A DNA stretch of 64,000 bases from Acanthopleura granulata (Eukaryota; Mollusca; Polyplacophora; Chitonida; Chitonidae), in the NCBI GenBank assembly GCA_016165875.1, contig JABBOT010000002.1, positions 38,777,868 to 38,841,867 of the forward strand, in the 5' to 3' direction. Numbering within the stretch: position 1 is the stretch's first letter; each line of letters starts with the position of its first letter. Under the pieces are notes generated by a model. It did no database searches. It saw only the letters and a list, made by a program, of their open reading frames with translations, and had not been told where the DNA came from. Made by a program: the position numbers and the translations under genes. This document shows, in pieces, positions 49,401 to 61,400 of this stretch.

Positions 49401-52400
49401 TTTGTGACAGGCTCCGAAAATAGCTGCAGATCAAACAACAGCTCACAGAACAAAGGATTATGAGTACATATTGACAATACAAAGAGCTACATGTTTGTAA
49501 CCTTTTTCATGTTTTTTGTCTGTATACAAAACAACATGATGGTAATTACTTTTGTATGTACCCATTGAAATTTATTTATTTTAATTCCACTTTTTTGTGA
49601 AATTAATGCCATTAATTCTCTTCATATTTTTTTCCAGGTAATTCATTGTAATCACCGTCATTACCTCAATACCATTAATTCTCTTCCTTTTTTTCCAGGT
49701 AATTTTAGTGTAATCACCATCATTACCTCATCGTTTTGTGAAATTGTCAGTGATTCTGTATTTTCCTGCTTATAAGTTTTGATGTAGCTACTATCATGAG
49801 CATTAATTCTGTATTTTCCTGCTTATAAGTTGCTACTATCATGAGCATTGATTCTGTATTTTCCTGCTTATAAGTTGCTACTATCATGAGCATTGATTCT
49901 GTATTTTCCTGCTTATAAGTTGCTACTATCATGAGCATTGATTCTGTATTTTCCTGCTTATAAGTTGCTACTATCATGAGCATTGATTCTGTATTTTCCT
50001 GCTTATAAGTTGCTACTATCATGAGCATTGATTCTGTATTTTCCTGCTTATAAGTTGCTACTATCATGAGCATTGATTCTGTATTTTCATGCTTATAAGT
50101 TGCTACTATCATGAGCATTGATTCTGTATTTTCATGCTTATAAGTTGCTACTATCATGAGCATTGATTCTGTATTTGCAGATCCTCATATAAAAGTTGTC
50201 GGTATGCCAGAGGACGTGCGGTCAGCAAAGGACAGAATCATGACCGTTCTAGACACAAAAGTAAGTATAGAAATGATGGGGAGTGCCACAAAGAAATGGC
50301 CCACGGCACAAACACTTTCGAGAGAACAGCAAGGGAGAAGGGGTGACTTCTTGCTTAGTAACTCTTGTTGCTACACGTTCTTCCCAGAGTGACTTGTAGG
50401 TTCTGTTCAGTGTGAAAGGGGCAGACCATGCAGATGAAGTAGTAAGACAAGTCATTAGGCAATTAAAGTGACCTGTTCCCCTAACAGAAACAGGAAAACA
50501 TACCTAAATGTATGTGTAACCGACACTCAAAGTTCCATTCCAAGGTTGTAAACATATCAGCATTCTTGTCAACAGATATTAAGCTTGAGTGTGATTGTCA
50601 ACCACTGATGAAAATGTCAGTGAATATAAGCAATTGATATGGCTTTGTCTGAATGACAATTAGTGTATTAATTCAGCATTCCAAACAGAAGGCTTAGTTA
50701 GGAGCAGTATTTCTGGTATGGACTGCCAAACGGAAAGCCCCGGAAAGTGTGGTTTATCGGAAGTGGCAAGATGTGGGGAAATCAGACCCTTGACCAGAAG
50801 TAACCTTGACTGTTGGCATGTCTCACCTCCAGCTTGAGCCTCTGTGCCTGTATTTAGTGTGTGAAGTGTTGTCTTAGGTTAAGAACAATTCAGCACGTCT
50901 ATTAGCAAGTTTAAGTTTGATCTGAGTGTCAGCTGTGATATTATACCTATAGAGCTTGGTTGGGATTTCACATCCTGGAGGGCCTCTTTATGGCATGGTA
51001 ATAAGCTGGGGAGTGAATGTGGAGATAAGATCATCTGTGTCTCAATTCATTGACTATGACGTGTCATTTATCATGAGGAATGGGGGGGGGGGGGCAGGCA
51101 GACAGACAGCAGCCATATCAGCGAGCTACATTATACCCAGGAGTTACTCATAAATGTCAAGGAGAAATGATGAATGGGAATGCGTACATGGTGACATTTA
51201 CCCAACCTCTTGATATAATATCTAACTGGTGCCAATGGGATTTGTGTCATCTGCACGCATGTTCTAACATGGGCGTAATCGATGTGTTTTGGTGGGTATG
51301 GGTCGCAGAGGGCTACACATGTACATGTGCAGTATGTGACACAGAGGGCTACACATGTACATGTGAAGTATGTGACACAGAGGGCTACACATGCATATGT
51401 ACAGTATGTGACACAGAGGGCTACACATGCAAATATACAGTATGTGACACAGAGGGCTACACATGCAGATGTACAGTGTGTGACACAGAGGGCTACACAT
51501 GCAAATATACAGTATGTGATACAGAGGGCTACACATGCAAATATACAGTATGTGACACAGAGGGCTACACATGCAAATATACAGTATGTGACACAGAGGG
51601 CTACACATGCAAATATACAGTATGTGATACAGAGGGCTACATATGCACATGTACATTGTGTGACACAGAGGGCTACACATGTACATGTGCAGTGTATGAC
51701 ACAGAAGGCTACATGTGTAGTATGTGACACAGGGCTACACATGCACATGTACAGTGTGTGACACAGAGGGCTACACATGCACATGTGCATGTGCATGTAC
51801 GGTATGTGACACAGATTGCTACACATGCACTTAGATGCTGCACTGATGAACCTCAACTGGATGGGAGAGGTAGTGGGTGTATTTATGTGACATAGCTACA
51901 CATGTACCCTGATGCTGCAGGGATGAATTTAAGCTGGTGGAAGTTGGGAGAGGGTTGGGTGAATTTATGGTGGGTATTATGTGACACAGAGGGCCTTTGG
52001 TGAGGTAAACATGAACACAAACTCGTAATTGTGAGCACGTGGTTGTAAGAAATATGCAATAAGTGAAAGGAAACAAGAGTCACACCAGGGCCCCAAATCA
52101 GTCTCGTCTGTGGTTCATGTTAATTGAGATGTATGTATAGAAAGCCATAAGTTCCCCAGAGAATGTCTGATTTGTCACCATCTGTTATAATAGGCAGTTA
52201 ATTTTGGGCCAGCGGGTCAGACGGTGCTCTGGCACCATCGGGCTAGATGATGTCGTGGTATTCTAAAAACATGCAAACTTGACTGTCCACATGCTATATA
52301 CTGTATATCGGCCCCTTGGATGCCTTTTTCTCACTTGATTATTATCATCACTGTGACCAATAAATTTTGTCTGTGGTATTGGAAGGAAATAATCCGATGA

Positions 52401-55400
52401 TTAAGTGGTACAAGTGTGTTATCACTTTTCCGATCTGATCACTTTCCTTCCAAACTGACACGGCCTGGTTTTGTGATTTGTTATCTGTCACGCAAAAAGC
52501 CCATTAATTCATTGTGTAAAAGTTGATTGCATTGTTTTTTGGGGGTAAATTCATTTGACAGATCCATTCATCTTAAGGTTGTTTTTTGTTTCATTTGTGA
52601 GAGTTTTGTCGGGAGGAAATTTGAATAACATTGTGTAACGGCGAAGTCGTTCATCAGTTAAAACATGTACACACATACTTACATACTGTAGACTTTGAAA
52701 ACAGAAAGGGCAGTTACTACTGTCATCCATCTTTGCTCAGTCATTTCAGGTGACATTTAGGTGACATTCCTCTTTGTGACATGGGCACAGGCCTTAATTA
52801 CAGGCAATAATTTGTGGCATTGTGGTTATTAAATTAGTTGATGTTAATTGAAGTGTTGTAAATGTCAGAGTTTATATGTAACCCAATACTGTTTATTGCC
52901 ATTGTATTCTTGTCCTTTTGCACTGATGGTAATATAATTAAAATGTATATAATTGCGATATTATGTGTACATAACAATACTGTTTGCTGTGTACACTTAC
53001 TGCAGAAGACTTTTATGTCCACTGAGAGCCAGTACATTGGATGGTATATTTATGTGTTTAAGGAAATCAAAGACATCAAATCATGTTCACGTATTGGTCA
53101 TTTCCTTGAATCATTGCTGGTCTGCCAGCAACCTGCGGGTGGTTGTGGGTTTCCCCCGGGCTCTGCATGCCTTCCCACCACCATAATGGTGGCCATATAA
53201 GTGAAATATTCTTGAATATGGTGTAAAACACCAGTGAAATAAATAAATAAATGATTTTTTACTTTGCACGTTCCTTTCCCGTTGAGAGTTTTGCTGAACA
53301 TAGGCTGGATTTGTGGTATAATTATAGGGGTTCAGTGTGTTAGTGTTGTTCTGTTTGTTTTTCAGAGTAATCGGGTAACATTAAAAATGGATGTGTCGCA
53401 TACAGAACACTCACATGTGATAGGGAAAGGTGGCAATAATATAAAGCGGGTGATGCAGGGCACAGGCTGTCACATCCACTTCCCTGACTCCAACCGAGGG
53501 AACAACGTCCAGGAGAAGAGCAATCAGGTGGGTGCAGCTTTCTCTACCTGTGATTACAGCGATCGGCTGGGGACATGCATGTGTCAGATGAGACTCCTGA
53601 GGATCGCAAAGATTTCAGCTGTCGTGGTATTTTATAGTATTTTGATCTTCATGAGGAAATTTCAAATTGATCATGTCTAGTAATATATCAAGAATGAACA
53701 GGAACAATTTTTTTCCATAGACACGTTAAGCATTGATTACTTGGAAAATAGGAGTGAAATGTGAAGTTTTGCAGGTGTTGTACTGTTTGTGCATATACCG
53801 GGTACAGGAAGAACCTGTATCCCCTTCCTGTGCTTGTGTGTTACTTACCCTTATGCCGTGTGTGTGTGTACGCTCAGGACTTGGCCGTGGTACACAGCAG
53901 CCAAGAATAGACCCTCCTAAGAGAGGCTAATCTTCTGTCCTGAGTAGAGAAAGCTGGCTATGAGATCATAATGCGTGATATTTGCCTGATTTGGTCCCTT
54001 GGCAAGGCTTTGAAGTTAGCCCTGCCTCATTCTGTAATCAGTGTGTCGCGGTGAGGTAAACCTCACCCTGTGGTATTGTGCATATATGTACACCATGACA
54101 GCATAGGCATATTGCACTGTCATGAAATACACATGTTCATGTAGGACGTGTCAGGATTGTGCGTGGCATTAATGAAAAAAAAAGACACACCTGTACCACT
54201 GAAACCTATGTCTAAACAGTCACTTATCCAATTCCTCAGTGTAAGCGATGGGTATTAATTTGGACCTGTCCATTTCTTTACCATGTTCTGGTTTCCATGC
54301 GATAATTACATGTACTCCGAATATTACATAATTTTGGTAAAATGTTTTGTGCAGTTTCATGTTGTGTGACCTGAAACACAGTAAACAAAAAAAAAAGTTT
54401 ATGAAAGCATAAGTATAAGCCCTTAACATTCACTTTTTGAATGGACAGTTTCTGATGCCCTTGTTAGCTGTGACAGAACTCCCGCGTACCTGTACTACAG
54501 GTGCCCGCCTTCACCTAGGTGATGTCACACAGTGGACAAGCAGGCGTGTTAGGAGCACAGGTGTACTGATGTGCGACTTGATCGCTTTCAAGATCAATGT
54601 GTGCTAAGCTGGTAATAGCAGCCCTTCTCCGACTGTTGTGGATTTTTGTGTTGTTAATATCCCAGCCCCTCAGACCTATCCATGAGCGTAAATCACGTGT
54701 TAATGGCTGAAAAATGAACCGAAACATTTTCGGATGTGCTTTGTGATCAAGAAAATTTATGGTTGTACTGAGTATGATGGATTCACACATATATAAACGG
54801 CACAATTGCAGCACTAATCAAATGTCTGACCCAGTTTACCTGTGGTGTTAAGGTTTTGACAGCATTACTGGTACTTAGCGAACAGTTAAGAAAGGACTCT
54901 GCAGGTAAAGTGTACCAGGTGACTGATGTTGTGGGTCAGGCAGTGATATGCCTTTTGTTACACCGGCCATCAATGTTGTCGGGTCTCTCCAGGTTGCTGT
55001 TTACTTGTTTGTGGAGAGTGGTTTGGAGCTTCTGCTTTTGTCTTTTGGTTTACTTTGTGCACTTATTGACAGAGAACATCAGAGCAGGTTATAATAAATA
55101 TCAGTTTTCAAAACTGTAGGGTTGAAATTTGATTATATATATTCTTTTAATTTTTGTGACATCAGTCCTGCCCTTTTCATCATTATACATTCAATGATCT
55201 AAGAAATACAGCCTCTCTTTTCTCACATGCATTTAATCCATCTAATGAACAACATGTCCATGTCTGTTTCTGTAAAGATAAGCGAACTCTAGTTGACTTT
55301 CTTCAGTACTAATATCTGTCTCAAAAATGAAAAGAATCAGGGCTATGCATGTTACTGTCTGTATGTACATGTTTGTGAACAGTTCATGCTTGTATCCAAG

Positions 55401-58400
55401 TCTGAAAGTGTTCAGTCTGCTTGCATATGTGTATCTCCTGGCTTTATGTAGTGACGCTGAAGGTTTGATTGACACGGACCTCACTGAGTTACTAGGACAA
55501 CAGAAAATACAAATCATATATTGTCGCAGAAATCAATAGCTCTATTTATAGATCAGAGGAGACTTTTACTAGGTTTGTGTGATTTTTACTAGGTTTGTAA
55601 GCATGGTTGCTTTTAACTGTGGCTGATTTCTTATTAGTATACACATACACCAGCAGAGTACACACACAACAGCAGAGTACACATGCAACAGCAGGGTACA
55701 CATACAACAGCAGAGTACACATGCAACAGCACGGTACACATACAACAGCAGAGTATACACACAACTCAGGGTACACAACAGCAAAGTTCACATACAACAG
55801 CAGAGTACACATACAACAGCAGAGTACGCATACAACAGCAGAGTACACACGCAACAGCAGGGTATACACATACAAGATCTGGTTTCATACAACAGCAGGG
55901 TACACATACAATATACAACAGCATGCCACACATAGGTCATCATGGTACACATACAACAGCATGTTACACTTACATCCACAACAAGTGTACACATACGACA
56001 ACATCATGCAGACACAACAGCAGTGTACTCATTCATCAGTCATGTACATGTGCATATGCCTTGTTTCGTACATAATTCTAGTGTAGGGAGGGTCACTGCC
56101 AGGCCGCTGGTCTCTGACATTTCCTGTTGTACTCCAGTAGCCTGGAGACTCCTGTCTCTGATAGCAGCAGGTGCAGTCAGCAGGCCTATGGAGTAGTTAG
56201 GGGTGAACTCAACATGCACATAGTACACCCCCCAGCCCCGCAGGGCCAGCTCTACCCCTGTACATGTACACAGACGTGTGGGAACCTGGGAAGCAATGGT
56301 CTGTTTATAAAATTCTACATGTGGTCACCAACTGTTATAACAACTATTCCCTGAGTTACAGAACTTTATGACGCAAGAAAAAAAGTCCTGGAAATCCCTC
56401 ATGAGGAACTATTGTTCTCTGTTTTAAATGTGTACAGTCACTCTCTACTGTAATAGAAGCCACTTTTCTTAATTCCCAGTTCCTAAGTTTTGCGTCAAAA
56501 TCCATGACTTATAGTCTGAAGAAATGTGAACCTCAACCTGTTAGGTTATGTGACTGTTTCTGCTACTCCATTTTCATACTAAAAAAAAATATCGCAGTGA
56601 AGTTTGTGGTTTGTCTAGATTTGTGCTGGAAGCAGGTGAAAAAGACATTTTCTTTGAAATCAATCCTAACTTTTCTTACAGCTTTTTGGTTTGCAGTGTC
56701 AGCATTCTGGAGCGTCTCATCACCAAGTGCAGTCAGAACAAACTGTTTCAAGGAAACACATGAGCAGTTGGTTGAGATTGTTTTCCTTAAAGCTTTGTTA
56801 CATGCTGAGAGCCTGTCTTTTTTTTCTCCAACACCTTCTGCAATACCATATATCCTTAGAACCAAAGGTGTTGATGATTGCTGCTTTAAATACAATGGTA
56901 CAGTTATTTATAATTGCACAGAGTTATTTTGGGAAAATCATTAGCGCCGGGGTTCACTGTTACCAGCAGAGTGGGCCACACAACAAACGCCATTGTCTGT
57001 TGGTGACATGGTTGTCTTTTCATAAATTCTGCCTCAGTGAATTCATGTCAGAAGTTGTATAAGTGCTGACAACCATAGTAGGTCTCTGTTCGTTAGAAAG
57101 GACATCTTTGTTATTGCGGACCAACTCGTTCCTAATGACAATTATCATGCTGTGTTATATATGCTATGACAGGTATACAATCTGGACCAAGTCTGTTGAC
57201 AAGATTTTACTAGGACCTTTGCTTTGACCAAACGATAACAAACTCTTGATGTGTTAGTCCTCATTGATTCTTGTTGGGAAAGGTTGAATAGCACCACTGT
57301 GATAGGGATTATTTGAGCCATGTCACTGTTAATAGCAGAGGAATTTAATGGGTGTTTATCTGATGTGGCTTGAGAGATCATAGCAACCTCAGTGTAGAGG
57401 TGTTATGAGGAGTTGTAGCAAAGAGAAAGAGTAGAGCATGGGACAGGCCAGGTATTGTAAGGCTCAGTGGTGGCTTTTTCCAGGTGCACTCAACCAGACA
57501 GAACTCAGGCAGAAATAGTTGACCTTATCAGGACAGTGATCGGACCTGGCTAACACAAGGGAGGTAATCATGTCAGCTTGATGGGACAAAATGTGGTGTT
57601 ACAGGTGTATAAAGCCTGTACAGCATTCAAGTGAAACATAATACTTTGAGATCTTTTCGTGTGAATTTGTGTGGCACTTCTGCATTCATTTTGTAATGTG
57701 ATATAATTTTTTCAACATTTCATTGCATTTCATTGCACTTATGGGCATACAGCTTATAGTGAATTCAACTTACCTTACATGTATTTTAACTGAAGCTATT
57801 AGGATATCATGCAAATTGTTAGTCCACCTGCAAAGTCATACTTTCTGGTTCAATATTGTGAAAAACATATGTACATGTATTACAAGCCTATGATTTACAT
57901 GTGGGCCCAAAATGCAGGAAGGTGTCCATGTAAAAAAAAAAAAAATTCCTACTTGTTCCATCATCATACATGGTTATGTTCATATTCTGATGTATGCATG
58001 ATTTCTGTGATTTTGTAAAATAGCCAAATACGGATGGTTGACATGATGATTTGCATGTACTATGTATATGTGCTTTTGGCCCGAGGAAGCAAATGTTACT
58101 TTCCCTAAGCCTTTGCCAGTGGGGTTGAAAGTTCAAATCCAACCCATGCAGGTTCTTCTGTGATTTTGTTGTCATAAGACTTACCAGTTGCCTGGCCAAA
58201 TGCGGTGGTTTCATTCTGGTTTTTCATGGTTTTCTCCTTTTACAGGTATACATGTACTTTTCTACAGTCATATGAGAGAAATGTTCTTTGGTACATGTAC
58301 ATTATTCTTTGGTACATTTACATTATTCCCCTTAAATGCCAATCAGATAAGTATTAACTAAGTACACCTGTTTTATTTTCGAACTTGTCACATGTGAGTA

Positions 58401-61400
58401 AAAATAAAAGTATGGATATTCTAATTTACATAAAACTCTGGGATGCTTGAAATGGAAATGTACACAACACCTGGGAAGCTCTTTGGCAATAGGCCAGTTT
58501 GTTATTTCATCATTGGACCACAAAGTGTTATTTTGACTTCCAAAGTTATCAGTTCTTCACTGTACGGCTTGTGTACATATTTACCTGGCATTGCAATGAG
58601 AATTGATGATAAAAGTGTTGTAATAATAATGTGAGGGATATACTTGTAGGAGGTAGCCTGCTGCATGTTACCCAGATGGTCGCAGTCTAGGAATACTTTC
58701 TGTTTGTTTGGCTGCTCTTGTCTTTCAGGTATTTAGACTAAATCTGGTAAACTGTGAAGTAATTATCTCACCTGGTAAGTCTCAACACCAGCAGTTTGAT
58801 AAGCTGGTCAGGATAAGCAAAGAATCGTCCTCAGTGTACTGATGTTTGATTATGTCCCAGTGCTTGAATTGAATCTCCAAGCTGTGATTGTTCGCAGGTG
58901 TCCATTGCGGGTCAGCCCACGGGCGTGGAGAGTGCCAGGCAGCAAATACGAGTAAGTATATACATATACCAAAGTGATAATAAGTGATAAAAATTATAGG
59001 ATTTGTAACTTTATGTATTGTTACAGATGTAATGGTACTGTCTCATTCCGTGAATTCGTACAACAATCCCCCCTCCCAAACGGAAAGAACAATGTCTCAT
59101 TATTTAAGACAAATTTTTTATTGAGCATTCCAAGTTGCACTACTGAGGTAGAACTAATTTAGAGGCTAATGAGTGCTGTTGAATCAGTGTCAAAAATCGG
59201 GATTTTTGATACTTAAAAGCTGGATTGGCTTGGATCACTCTCAGAGAACCACGGACCTTGTATAGGATTGTATCCATTGTTAGCTTTGTCAGCTGTAATC
59301 CAGCTTAATGGACTGTTGCCACTGTTGTTTTAAGAACACAAAGAAACAAAAGTATTTTCACCGAAAATCAAAAACACTTGTTCTCTGTGTTTGAATTACA
59401 CTGGCTGTGAAATCTTATCAGGCCGTTAAAACAGCTTACTAATGCCCGAAATAGAAACTTTGAGGTCATGACAAAATCAACACAATTTTAAATGTGTTGT
59501 TTATTATTCTAGGATTGTAACCTATGAGGAAACATCCATGAACAATAAATAGTGGAGGGCGTCTGTGATTTGGAACAGGTTTATTGAAATTGATATCTAC
59601 AAGAGCGTTTCTCCATGCACATGTGGAAAAGTTGTGGTAAAAAACTTGTGTAATTTGGTTTAATGGAGTCTGTAAACTGTCAGTTACACCAATTCTAGGA
59701 CCGCTATAGCCACATGCAATTAACCATGGAGATTTGAAGGAGACGGTATGTTTTGATATGTACTACACATGATATGGTAATTATCAGACGTCTGTATCTA
59801 ATTAGCAGGCGTTTTAACGTGAAAATTCATTAATTATTCAAGAGAAATTAGTTGACCTTGAATTAAACAACTGATGATCATCAAAGTAATCTAAATCAGT
59901 GCCAGGGTACAAAAATGTTAGGATCTAGGCTGCGCATAGGTCATTTGTTTTGTACATGATAGGTTCAAAAACTCGTCCTGTGGACATTAGGCATCAGCAG
60001 ACACCTGTGGTCAGTCACTGACCTTATGCGGCCAAGTCTTTAACACAGTCAGTGTCTAAGTGAAGTTTGTGCCCGTGTGTTGTGTGTTAACATAGCTGCT
60101 TGCCACATGACTGATTTGTTTGCTTTTCACTCAACATGCTACTGCTCATGTTTCTCCAAATATAACTGACACACATTTGCTCTTAGACAGCCAGAGATTG
60201 ACTGCAACAGATGGTATTTTATTTTAAATCCATTTTTTTGTGGAACTCATCTGTCTTCCACTAATTTCCTCTCTCCCTTCTGCAATAAAACCAAGCTTGA
60301 TAGTGCATAACACTGGTACTGTTGCCATTGGTAACTCCACACAAGTAATGCCTGATTAACAGTGTGGTCTTTGAGCCAAAATCTCTCTTAGCAGGTAGAT
60401 ATTAGAAACATCTACTTCAAGAGTAACTTCTGTTTAATACCCACTGCAGGTTCAAGAAAAAATCTTTTTCGCATCTGGGGGGCCTCTGTGGCTCAGTCGG
60501 TTAGTGCACTATCGCAGCACAATGACCTGAAGCCTCCCACCAATGCGGTCGTTGTGAGTTCAAGACCAGCTCATGCTGGCTTCCTCTCTGGCCGTAAGTG
60601 GGAAGGTCTGCTAGCAAACTGCGGATGGTCGTCGGTTCCCCCAGGCTCTGCCCAGTTTCCTCCCACCATAATGCTGGCCGCCGTCGTATAGGTGAAATAT
60701 TCTTGAGTACGGCGTAAAACACCAATCAAAGAAATAAATAAATAAATTTTTCGCATCTGTAGTCTCTTGTCCAAGTAATCATGAAAACACATGAAATCAT
60801 GTTGATGGGGATAGAGGAAGGTTCAGTCTGTATGATAGCATCAGTTCAGCTACTTCTACTAGCCCTTGACGAATCTCATCATGAATTAAATTTAAAAATT
60901 CAAAATAGAAATCTTGCTAGTTCATATGCTGTGTAGTCTGAAGGTTTGTTACGTATCGGGTAATATGATTATCTACTCTTGTCTCATTTGTGTCCTGTAT
61001 GTGAAAACCACACAGCCATCTTAAAACACCTACCCACTGCAGGCGACAACATCAACTACAGGATGTTGTGTACTGTTCCCACTCAGCGAAGTGAAAGCAG
61101 TCGTCACGATAGAACCAGTTCTATCTTTGTTCAGTGACATGGATGTTATCATCAGTGGAAATTGTACTACAGATGAAAGAATGCTTTATTTTTTCGACCT
61201 GATAGTTACAGTGGCTGTTGTGGTTGTTAGCTGCAGTGGAGATGGGCAACATCAATGAGTCAAATAAATAAATAAAACAAAATTACTGGTAATCACTTTC
61301 ATAAGGCACTGATTTTGTAATTTAGCACTTACATGTTAGTTTACGTTTTTGGTAATGATTGTATTATAATGATGTCTTGCAGGAGTTGCTGCCCCTGGTT

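Larger units (their letters stand above)
40928..50180 (+). other. BICC1 intron 3 (about 9.3 kb)
   Basis: The largest visible BICC1 intron. It holds a reverse SINE 3' fragment at 44845-44975 with a poly-C run, a forward SINE remnant near 49015-49075, two tandem CCAG|GTAATT sites (49580-49738), and a 45-bp minisatellite (49753-50179) that ends at the exon 4 acceptor. I see no exon within it. Confidence 0.7.
50261..53365 (+). other. BICC1 intron 4 (about 3.1 kb)
   Basis: GT-AG intron with a poly-G run near 51084, a 36-bp tandem array at 51302-51830 and a SINE 3' half at 53119-53253, only about 110 bp before exon 5. No coding sequence recognised. Confidence 0.7.
53528..58897 (+). other. BICC1 intron 5 (about 5.4 kb)
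   Basis: GT-AG intron. It holds a 21-bp tandem array at 55640-56040 and a diverged SINE copy at 58085-58350. A 146-codon open frame at 56504-56944 has no recognisable domain, and I treat it as chance. Confidence 0.7.

Noticed and set aside
49747..50163. 138-codon minus-strand frame with a 15-residue repeat
   Set aside because: Direct reading of the 45-bp minisatellite next to BICC1 exon 4, antisense to the gene.
51131..51856. Cys-rich repeat protein (241 codons, minus; 215 codons, plus)
   Set aside because: 36-bp tandem repeat artefact. Sense and antisense frames are equally open.
53264..53680. 138-codon frame around BICC1 exon 5 as a stand-alone gene
   Set aside because: Only the central 54 codons match BICC1. 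The flanks read through a good acceptor and donor.
55607..56086. 159-codon frame of THTTAEYTYNSRVH-like repeats
   Set aside because: 21-bp tandem repeat inside BICC1 intron 5, with open antisense frames too.
56504..56944. 146-codon frame in BICC1 intron 5
   Set aside because: No recognisable domain, no splice context and an antisense frame of 110 codons over the same bases. Probably chance.
60478..60570. A functional tRNA gene at the head of the SINE
   Set aside because: Box A- and B-like motifs are present, but the cloverleaf is degenerate and the sequence is continuous with the SINE body and tail.
60488..60792. Short frames over 60488-60792 on both strands
   Set aside because: They lie in the SINE. 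Similar peptides recur at the other SINE copies.
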